Part shown: piece after piece, positions 55,340 to 64,000 of the stretch
How positions within the stretch are numbered: position 1 is the first letter of the stretch
How the letters are laid out: every line of letters starts with the position of its first letter
Source of the DNA: Hyperoodon ampullatus
Lineage: Eukaryota > Chordata > Mammalia > Artiodactyla > Ziphiidae
Direction of reading: 5' to 3'
Length of the DNA: 64,000 nucleotides
NCBI GenBank assembly: GCA_949752795.1
Contig: OX457070.1
Location: 35,621,574-35,685,573, forward strand
The notes under the pieces: model-generated
What the model was told of the DNA's origin: nothing
The model's database searches: none
What the model saw: only the letters and a program-made list of their open reading frames with translations
Position numbers and translations under genes: made by a program

Positions 55340-56095
55340 CACTCTGGATTCTTCCTTCTTCTTCACTTCCACAATTTATCAGTTCCCATATGCCTTTGAT
55401 ACTTTATTCAAATGAATCTGATTATTTTTTCACATTCCAACTTCCACCATCCCAATTAGAGTCCTTGTTGCTAAATATTGGTGTTGCCTGTTACTTTATT
55501 ACCTTTCTAACAGATCACTTGTATAAAAAAATCCCTCCAATATTCCCATCCACAAGGTTAATCTTCCAAGAACAATTCCGATCTGTTGATTACCGTTTCT
55601 AAAATACCTTACCAGATCAGAAACTATTCATAATTTCTCAGTAGCCACCTAACAAGATATAAAGTCCTAAGTTTGGCATTTAAAGACTTACTTAGTATGG
55701 CCCTGATTTATCTCTTCTATTTGTGCACCAAACCAATTGCTTACTACCTCTTAAATATGCCTTGCATCTTTCTGTCTAATTTATGTTTTTGTATACTGTT
55801 TCCTCCTTTTTCTCTCTCTCCCTTTATCAAAATCTAAGAATTCTTCAATGTCCTCTACTTTATAAGAAAATTTCTTCATTATCAAACTAGAACATCTACT
55901 GAACACCCACAGCCCTTTGTTTATGTTGCTGAATTTGCACTTATCACAAACTTCATATTGTTTTTGTGATTGTTTTATCTGCTATACTAGATTTTAGCTA
56001 TTTGATAGTAGAGACCCTGATTTATAAATCCTGTATCTGTGACTCAGTAAAATGTCAAACACCTAAAGTGCTCAAAGTATTTGTGATATTTAATT
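55340..56095 (+). mobile_element. L2 LINE, right part and 3' end
   Basis: Sense L2: CACTCTGGATTCTTCCTTC (the '...CTTGACTCCTC' stretch), CAGATCAGAAACTATTCATA, AGTAGCCACCTAACAAGATA with AAAGTCCTAAGTTTGGC, TAGTATGGCCCTGATTTATC, then GATAGTAGAGACCCTGATTT and GACTCAGTAAAATGTCAAAC near the 3' end. Diverged, but the landmark order is complete. Confidence 0.65.
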
Positions 56096-59000
56096 AATAA
56101 TTAGATATCATAGGACTCTCTGAGGTACAAATGACCCAGTGTACCTACTAATCTAGTCTTTTGTTAGAGTATGTTCAGTCTAAGCTTGAGGTCTCTTTGA
56201 GACTCCTCTGCCCTTTTACACAAACTTTATCATTGCATGATTGATTTAGTGTTGAATATTTCAAAAATCTTTATTTCTGATAATGTGACATTGATTAAAT
56301 ATGTTCATGCATATCTTAACAGATAATTAATGTAATTTTATGTAGATAGCATTAGACAAGGGATTGTGGGGGAATACACTGTATTTTAGGTAATTTTGAA
56401 ATTACCTAATGATGACTAGAACACCTAATACAACTAGTGGTTTCTTTTAAATTTGTGCTATTTAGTTGTCTTTAATTTTGTACATTTTAAATTGGTAAAT
56501 AGATAGATAATCCTCAGAAAGTCTATTGATAATAATTAGCAAGTATGTGTTCTAACTTTATGCCCAAGAAATATTTCCTTAGGCTCTTTGAGGTATTTTG
56601 CTAATACACGTTTCATTTTAAATGTCTCATTGGCACCATGGTATCATTCATCTTTATTAAACTACAGCAATGTCTTCTTCTCTTAGTTAATTTTTCTATC
56701 CTATCATGTTTTACATTAGGGTTTTATTTGCCCTCAGGCTTCCTCTCCTTTCCAAAGCAGTCAAAATAGCTGACTTCAGAAACCAGGGAAGACAAATATT
56801 CTGAAGATTTATTTAGTGGCATGTAATCTTTACCTCTAAAAGTTTTTATTTTCCAAAATAATGTTATCAAAAGTATAAAAAAGTCACAGCATCTTAGTGC
56901 AATGGTTTCTATTTTCCGTGATACTTTCTTAAAATTTACCTGTATGGTAACCATTAATCTTAAGGCAAATAAATATTTATTATAATGTAATCTGTTTTGG
57001 AAGGAAGACTTTAAAGCTTTTGAGGATGTAACTAGAAAGTGAGAAAGGCTAAGATCCTCCCATTTCTCTGTGCTCAAAATTTGGGCTATCATTGATTCTC
57101 CCCCCTACACGAGAATAATCAAGATTTAGATCAAGCTCAGTTTAAATCATGCTCCTTATTCTGTCATGGAGACTGGACATTTGGTTTTAGAATGGCCTTC
57201 TGACACATCTGAGACTGTCATCAACTGCCTTATAAAACTAAACAGAAAATTGAAAAAGTTAAAAAGATATTTTAAATGAAAATTAAATTAAGGGCAATTT
57301 TTTGTGTAGGTTTTCCCTTCCACTGTTCTTTTCATTTGGCTAATTCTTTTTCCTATTCAGTATTAAAATTTGCTGTATTTTTTAGTCATTCATTCTTTTA
57401 TTCATTTTTGCCCTATGTAAATAGTTTTGGTCTAGTTCTCAGTCATGTGTATTGGGCTTTATCCCCAGAGAAATGCACAAGGGCACTGAGTGGGGCAATA
57501 TTTCTCCACTTTGGTAGGCACTCTCTATTTCACTACCTTTTTAATCCCTGCCTACGCCCCCTCCCAAAATGCAGAATCCAGAATTCTACTGAAATTCTTT
57601 TCTTTCCTCCTTCAAAACAACTATGCATTAATACAATATTTGAATAATACGAGCTCAGTCTTGACTGCTTCCTTCAAACAAGGAAATTACAGCATTCTTT
57701 TTAACTGGTGGCATTCTTGAGTAAGATGCAAGGCCTTCAGAGGTCTGCGTCTTTCAAAAACCTGCACAGTGTAAAAGATGGCAAGACATTTTGAGGACTA
57801 AAAAGGTTATTGATTTGGTCCCCTCCCACCATGTCCATCTAGTAATTATAGATTTTTACAAATGTTAAAAAATTTACTCCATTAATTCTTTTTAACTTTA
57901 TATCATCTTATTAGCAGATATTTGAAGTTTAGAGGAAAAGAAGGATGAATAACCCACATTTGACTATCTTTTGCCTGCCTGCTAATGCATGACCCTGCAA
58001 AGCCTCCTCCTTAATCACACATATTTTGGGGAGCCTGCAGGAGTTGTCACGTGTTCATAAATAAGTCGAATCATTTACTAATGGACGCTGGCCATTTCCT
58101 TCTCACTTGCCTCACTTGCTAGACCTGCTCCATCAACTCGTTACTGCTGCCACCGTGTCTACTTTTGCTGGGTGTGGATCCCACTTTATCTGGATACCAC
58201 CACTCTGAGTACGTTAATGTGAAGGGCTACCAGTCCTGCTTACGTTCTACTGGGCACCAACCCCAGTGGCTACTTCACGACTATTAAACCAAATATTCCA
58301 GGGGCTACAGGAGTGCTTTATAGAGCAGAATGTTTCTCTTCTTTTCCTCCTGTTATTTTTTTATTTAGTGGGAAACTAGAGCAGCATTGTTTATATACAT
58401 TAGGACATTTTTAGAACTAGCACGTGCATTTTTCTCAGTCCCCCCCCACCGCCAATGAAACTACAAATGAGTCCTGTTTTCAAGTCCAGATCATAGACTC
58501 TACACTGTACTGTTCTCAGAATTTCCCCTTATGTCCAAGTGCAAAGGGTCAAGGGCTTTGTACTTGACATTTGACACTCTCCACAGGCATCAGTTTGCTT
58601 ATTCTCCTCCAAACTCCATAATTTCTGAGTAGCTTGGGATTTTCAGACTTAGTAAAGATACACAGTAGACCTATTGGTTTTCAACTTAAAAGCTTCTCTG
58701 TCTCTTATAAATAATAGCCAGCATGGATTAAAAAGAAGCTATTATCCACTCTCCATTTCTGTTATCAGGGGAATGTTTTGACAAATTCTTTATTATTAAT
58801 TGACTTAAACTGAAAAATAGCATTTCAAGTGCAGTCTTCTTTTGATATGTAAGTAAAAATGTGGCCTTCTGGCTTTGGCTATAAAATTTTATCTCTAATT
58901 TGCATGATGAAACCTTATTATGTAGCTACTAACAGGTTTACTTCAGCCTTGCCTTTGTCCGAATTGTCATAAGTTCTAATTATTGGTATCTGAATCAACA

Positions 59001-59309
59001 CTAAATTGAAGAATGTGAGTTTTTATTTTCTAATACTGTCTAGAAGTTGAGACTTTTAATGCTCAGTGTCAGAAGAAATAGGCACCTGTTTTATCACATC
59101 CTTTCTTCTCTATTCCTAGTGAAGTATTAATGCATTTGCATGTCCTAAATCAGTACTTCCTCTGGTGTAGAAATTTCTCCACGTACAGATGTTTTTCCTT
59201 CATAAAATCACTATTGTAAATACTTAGTCATTCATTCATTTCTCTCTATACAATGTGAGATCATATTTAATACTTCTTTTGTTTTTTCCGTATAAATTTG
59301 CATAGTGCT
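56096..59309. other. AT-rich unique DNA, nothing recognised
   Basis: 3.2 kb without a recognised transposon. Open frames at 57276-57647 (123 codons, plus) and 56724-57092 (122 codons, minus) show no domain and fit chance. 57960-58320 is GC-richer (CTGCTGCCACCGTGTCTACT) and may be an old repeat that I cannot name. Confidence 0.45.
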
Positions 59310-59515
59310 AGACATTTGAGTAATAGCAGTAGCAAAAACAGCAGCAATAATAAGGTAATTGAATAAAGGTACCCTCAAAACAGTCTTGAGGTAAGTACTT
59401 TATTATACCCATTTTATGGCTGGGGGAACTTAGGAAAGTTAAGTAATTTGTGCAAAGTGAATAAGCTGAGAAGTTAGAATAAGAAGCCAGGCAGTTAGAG
59501 TCTAGAATCCACACA
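59310..59515 (+). mobile_element. MIR SINE
   Basis: Sense MIR: TTGAGGTAAGTACTTTATTATACCCATTTTATGG, GGAAAGTTAAGTAATTTGTG, then AAGCCAGGCAGTTAGAGTCT. The first part is degraded. Confidence 0.8.
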
Positions 59516-60169
59516 TTAAACTTAATAAATACAAAATTTATTTAATTTATTAACTGATTCTCTAAACAAACATTACAGAGCTCACCCATCCAAATGACTA
59601 GGCCGCTGTTTACATATTCTAATACAGTAATATTTTAATTAAAAAATACAACTATAAAGTAATAATTCTGAATAAGTCTCATGAAACTAACTGAAAACAA
59701 TGCCAAAGAACACAGCTTTGGAAATATTTTGAGTAATGGCAGCCTCACTAGAGTCACTCACAAGTGACAACTCTGAAAGATAATACTCAGTTGAATTGAA
59801 AAATACAAATTAGCTTAATATCCCTTTTTCTCTACTGCCTACTAGTAAGGAATTGCATCCTTCATAGTAATGAGCCCACAGGCTCTTCTACCCCATTTCT
59901 ATATACAGTGACAGCCAGCTTCTGATTAGAGGAGGGCACATCTGGAGGTCGAAGGGTCTTTTGTTTCATCTCTAACCTTTTAAGGCACTTTAGTACAAGG
60001 AAGAGAGTGAATTCAGATCAGTCCAAAATTTACTATTATAGCCTGTTTTTTGCTACCCTTTTCAACGTCATTTTTCTATAATTTTCCACCAGGCATCTTG
60101 ATCTACCACTGTCCTTTTACTCAAACTGCTGTGTACACCCTCCCTACACCTCTGTATACCCCAAATCAG
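59516..60169. other. AT-rich unique DNA, nothing recognised
   Basis: No repeat or gene supported. Confidence 0.45.
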
Positions 60170-60400
60170 TAAGTGTGCTGTGGTTGCCAACACAGACTCT
60201 GAAACCAGAGATTTCAGATTTGTTTAGATTCAAAGCCTGCTTCCACTACCTGCTGGTTATATGTCTTTTCTATACCTTAGTTTCCTCATTATAGGGGCAA
60301 TGGTACTACTTCAAAGAGTAGCTATAAGGATTGAGTTAATACATATAAAATTTTAGAAGAATGCATGTCACAATGTAGGTGCGTAGTAAGTATTATCTGT
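60170..60400 (-). mobile_element. MIR SINE, antisense
   Basis: Antisense MIR: GCCAACACAGACTCTGAAACC, CTTCCACTACCTGCTGGTTA, ACCTTAGTTTCCTCATTATA, ATAAGGATTGAGTTAATAC and AGGTGCGTAGTAAGTATTAT in the expected order. Confidence 0.82.
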
Positions 60401-60402
60401 TG

Positions 60403-60432
60403 TTATCATCATCATTTTTATCATCATCATTT
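60403..60432. repeat. (ATC)n microsatellite
   Basis: TTATCATCATCATTTTTATC followed by ATCATCATTT. A short interrupted trinucleotide run at the MIR 5' edge. Confidence 0.8.
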
Positions 60433-61968
60433 AGCTGATGAAGTTCTATGCTTCTTTGAGGTCCTACTGACATTTTACAACTTGTCTGTAGCTTCTCAGA
60501 ACCCTGCTATTCCAAGCAGGGTCGAGCCCTTCTTTTATGCTGTGAAATTGTTCACTCTGCCATTTCAATAATTAGTACACTGTGTCTCATTAGTTGAACA
60601 TGCATCTGATTCTTGATGATTGTAAGTGCATTGAGGTCAAATGTAAAGGTGAAGGAGGGACCAACAAAGTTTATATTATGTCTAAAATTATTTTGGATTA
60701 TCACCCATATGAATAGTATGGGAAAATATTTTTAGTCACTCCAAATGTTAAAGAAGCTTTTTCCTCCATATGAAAGATGTCTTAAAATATTTTTCAAGCA
60801 TTTTTTGTTATTCAGAAGTTTGTTGGAAATAATAAAAGAAAGTGTTAATAATATCCATCACTAGCCCCTGCTGTTAAAACTGGGAGAAAATATAAGATGT
60901 ACATTATTGCTATCTCTTTTTTTTTAACGCAGGTAGAGTAGACTATCTGGATCTATCACGACATGCAGATTAACAAACTAATCTGAATGCTAATGTGGTT
61001 TCACACAGTTTACTTCTAAGTAAATATGTTTCCTATAATAATAACTATATATCATTTACCTTGAAAATTCCACTTTAATTAGCCTGTTAGTATGTGGGAG
61101 ATTGTAAATATTTGCTTTGTATATTAAAGATAGACCACAAAATGTGTTTGTACTTACTAACTACATAACAGATGTTTCTTTTCCTTAAAAATATTTTTAA
61201 AAAATGCTTAAATGCTAAATAATTCTAAATACACTCAGAGCCTTAAAAATCAAACGTATGTTATTGGAAACGCAAATATATATATTCTTCTTACTACATT
61301 TCTCAATGTGATGACATATTAAATCTAGGAAAACAAGTGTTTTTTTTCCTTTTTCTAGAGTTCATTTCTGGGTGGTTAACTAAGGGTACATTAAAGTGTG
61401 TTTATTCTAATGAACCGTATCTCAAATATCAGTAGCGGCAAGTGATTCTTTTTATTATTTCTAAGGGATCTTGGTTTTATTGGCAATAGAAGATAATTAA
61501 TTGGCACCTCTTCTTAATTATTTTTTTAAACAGGACAGAGATTCCTTCTGCCATCAGATGTCTTTCTGCTTGACTGAACTGCACCTGTGGTCTTTGAAGA
61601 ATACCTTACACATTGGGGGTAAATAAGCTCTGGATTAATTTCAATATTTTTTAAATATGAGTTACAACAATATAAATAAGTACTAGCAAAGGTTAGAGCT
61701 TAGATTCTCCAGCTGGAATTGCATTATTTTCTTTATACTTAATGAAAAATTGGCTAGTGTATAGTAATTTCGTTTAGTTAACTCTGCTTATTTTTTTTCA
61801 ACTTGAGTTACATTTTCTGCTTTGAACATTAATTTTACTGGCCTAATATCTGTTTCCTCTTAAGATACACAGATATTCCATTTTTTCCTGGGATTGTTCA
61901 TAATAACTGATTTATATTCATAAATATTTGCAGGCTTGCTAATGGTAAATGCATTTCTATTTGGTATT
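60433..61968. other. AT-rich unique DNA, nothing recognised
   Basis: 1.5 kb without recognised repeats, coding frames or RNA genes. Confidence 0.45.
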
Positions 61969-62006
61969 AAAGTAATATTTCAAACATAAAGTAATATTTC
62001 AAACAT
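61969..62006. repeat. 19-bp perfect tandem duplication
   Basis: AAAGTAATATTTCAAACAT occurs twice in direct succession (61969-61987 and 61988-62006), with no mismatch, 30 bases before a SINE insertion. Confidence 0.95.
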
Positions 62007-62038
62007 ACACCTAAGAGGTACAATTATATTCATTTTTT

Positions 62039-62343
62039 AAAAATAAATTTATTTATTTATTTATTTATTTATTTATTTTTTAGCTGTGTTGGGTCTTCGT
62101 TTCTGTGCAAGGGCTTTCTCTAGTTGTGGCTAGCGGGGGCCACTCTTCATCATGGTGCACTGGCCTCTCACTATCGCAGCCTCTCTTGTTGCGGAGCACA
62201 GACTCCAGACGCGCAGGCTCAGTAGTTGTGGCTCATGGGCCCAGTTGCTCTGCGGCATGTGGGATCTTCCCAGACCAGGGCTCGAACCCATGTCCCCTGC
62301 ATTGGCAGGCAGATTCTCAACCACTGCGCCACCAGAGAAGCCC
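62039..62343 (-). mobile_element. CHR SINE, intermediate long form (S16)
   Basis: Antisense CHR copy of the same intermediate type as S8: tail segment GCTGTGTTGGGTCTTCGTTT joined to the middle GGCCTCTCACTATCGCAGCC. Its tail has become an (ATTT)n run (about 62045-62080). Imperfect target-site duplication, TATTCATTTTTT at 62027 and TATTCATGTTTTTT at 62344. Confidence 0.93.
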
Positions 62344-62748
62344 TATTCATGTTTTTTGAATCTCACATTGTGGGGGGAAGAGAGTAATATAAATGTGTTT
62401 TAACAATGTTTATTAGTATTTCAGGATAAAGTATATATCATTAGGAAACATCTTTTAAAAAATTCTTTTCCTTTCTGAGTATCTAAAGCAACTCTTGTAT
62501 TTAGGAGGACAGATTTATTTACATGTCTTTAGCATCATTACTAAGAAAATGGTTTATCTTGCAAAGAATTATTTCTTTATATCAAATATATAATTACAGA
62601 TGATGTCATTATAATTTCATTAAGTTTAGCTCGCTTAAAATGGATAAGGATAGAATTTCCACTTAAACAAAGTGGACTTAAAACCCATTTGCTTCCTTCC
62701 CTCATTCTTCAAAATGAGAGTAGACAAGTTACTATTAAAAAGGTATAG
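62344..62748. other. AT-rich unique DNA, nothing recognised
   Basis: Nothing supported between the SINE and the L1e insertion. Confidence 0.45.
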
Positions 62749-64000
62749 AGCACTGGAGCCTGCAGGCTTTTTGGTGGGGATAATGGCAGACTTCAGGAGG
62801 GCTCATGCCAAGGAGTACTTCCCAGAACTTCTGCTGCCAGTGTCCTTGTCCCCGCAGTGAGCCACAGCTGCCCCCCGCCTCTGTAGGAGACGCTCCAAAA
62901 CTAGCAGCTGTGTGGCTGACAGGGTCTTCGTGCTCTGGCCTGGTGTCAGGCCTGAGCCTCTGAGGTAGGAGAGCTGAGTTCAGGACACTGGACCACCAGA
63001 GACCTCCCGGCCCCATGTAATATCAATCGGCAAGAGCTCTCCCATAGATCTCCATTGCAACACTAAGACCCAGAGCCAGCAAGCTCCAGTGCTGGACGCC
63101 CCATGCCAAACAACTAGCAAGACAGGAACACAACCCCACTCATTAGCAGAGAGGCAGCCTAAAATCATAGTAAGTTCACAGACACTCCAAAACACACCAC
63201 TGGATGTGGCCCTGCCCACCAGAAAGACATGATCCAGCCTCATCCACCAGAACACAGACACCGGTCCCCTCCACCAGGAAGCCTACACAACCCACTGAAC
63301 CAGCCTCATCCACTGGGGGCACACACCAAAAATGACAGGAACTATGAACCTGCAGCCTGAGAAAAGGAGACCCTAAACAAAGTAAGTTAAACAAACCAAG
63401 AAGACAAAGAAATATGCAGCAGATGAAGGAGAAAGATAGAAACGCACCAGACCAAACAGATGAAGGGGAAATAGGCAGTCTACCTGAAAAAGAATTCACT
63501 GTAATGAGAGTAAAGATGATCCAAAATATTGGAAATAAAATGGAGAAAATGTAAGAAACGTTTAACAGGGACCTAGAAGAACTAAAGAGCAAACAAACAA
63601 TGATGAACAACACAAAAAATGAGATAAAAAATTCTCTTGAAGGAATCAATAGGAGAATAACTGAGGCAAAAGAACCGGTAAGTGACCTGGAAGATAAAAT
63701 AGTGGAAATAACTGCCACAGAGTAGAGTAAAGAAAAAAGAATGAAAAGAATTGAGGACAGTCTCACAGACCTCTGGGACAACAGACCTCAGAGACAACAT
63801 TAAACCCACCAACATTCGAATTATAGGGGTCCCAGAAGAAGACAAAAAGAGAGGGTCTAAGAAAATATTTGAGGAGATTATAGTTGAACACTTCGCCAAC
63901 ATGTGAAAGGAAATAGTCAATCAAGTCCAGGAAGCTCAGAGAGTCCCATACAGGATAAATCCAAGGAGAAACACGTCAAGACATATAAATCAAACTATCA
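62749..64000 (+). mobile_element. L1e: L1 LINE 5' part, runs off the window
   Basis: Plus-strand L1 similar to L1b in its 5'UTR (GCCAAACAACTAGCAAGACA, CATTAGCAGAGAGGCAGCC). Its first 160 bp (62749-62909) are in reverse orientation: their complement matches L1c 34969-35113. ORF1 starts near 63414. The element continues past the window end, so ORF2, the 3' end and the right target duplication cannot be seen. Confidence 0.87.
63414..64000 (+). pseudogene. L1e ORF1 (RNA-binding protein), partial and broken
   Basis: The usual ORF1 start codon (ATGAGAAGAC in L1b) reads CCAAGAAGAC here, so the first in-frame ATG is at 63414 (MQQMKEKDRNAPDQTDEGEI). A stop (TAA) replaces the glutamine codon in KMEKMQ near 63550. 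Further stops lie near 63722 and 63903. The coiled coil GINRRITEAKEPVSDLEDKI is recognisable. The 3' end is outside the window. Confidence 0.82.

Noticed and set aside
57276..57647. 123-codon open frame in AT-rich unique DNA
   Set aside because: Composition is phenylalanine- and serine-rich from T-rich DNA, no splice or start context stands out, and the length is within chance for the window.
21..62343. Regularly recurring near-identical 200-bp units as a CRISPR-like or satellite array
   Set aside because: Spacing is irregular (1-15 kb), each unit has its own target-site duplication and tail, and the sequence is a tRNA-derived SINE.

Overview
This is mammalian nuclear DNA, almost certainly from a whale or dolphin. 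The main evidence is 17 copies of a tRNA-derived SINE whose sequence I recognise as the CHR (Cetacea-Hippopotamus-Ruminantia) family. Most copies are the short form seen in cetaceans, many with intact target-site duplications (TSDs). L1 LINEs of the artiodactyl/cetacean type and older L2, MIR, L1M and hAT-Charlie relics support this. I cannot tell toothed from baleen whale. I see no intact host protein-coding gene, no rRNA or tRNA gene, no CRISPR array and nothing bacterial. Almost every long open frame is a reading of a SINE, an L1 or a Charlie transposase.

Layout. 1-3.8 kb: two CHR SINEs and old L1M fragments. 3.8-8.2 kb: an antisense L2 LINE split by a nearly complete hAT-Charlie DNA transposon (4440-7700, transposase on the minus strand), itself split by two CHR SINEs. 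8.27-9.73 kb: a 5'-truncated minus-strand L1 (L1a). 9.73-17.32 kb: an almost full-length minus-strand L1 (L1b) with a CpG-rich 5'UTR and two SINE insertions, one carrying a 51-base poly-T tail. 17.3-26.4 kb: mostly AT-rich unique DNA with two SINEs and one L1 3' end. 26.4-31.4 kb: antisense L2 remains, an L1 3' end, a SINE and a small retroposed piece of an unidentified transcript (28334-28631). 33.6-41.1 kb: an old antisense L1M/HAL1-like element split by a full-length plus-strand L1 (L1c, 34474-40312). 41.5-49.1 kb: a full-length minus-strand L1 (L1d) bounded by a perfect 15-bp TSD and carrying four SINEs, one nested inside another. 49.3-62.7 kb: unique AT-rich DNA with MIR, L2 and L1M fragments and three SINEs. 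62.75-64 kb: the 5' part of a plus-strand L1 (L1e) that begins with an inverted segment and runs off the window.

The elements act as parasites and hosts of one another rather than as a pathway. L1 proteins supply reverse transcriptase and endonuclease in cis, and the SINEs and the retroposed transcript piece use them in trans, as the poly-A tails and 10-18 bp TSDs show. Nesting gives a relative age order: L2 before Charlie, Charlie and old L1M before CHR SINEs, L1b/L1d before short CHR SINEs. The observations most worth checking are that all 17 CHR SINEs lie on one strand, the retroposed fragment with no recognised parent, the very young SINE at 12.3 kb, the inverted head of L1e, and two small splice-bounded open segments in unique DNA.
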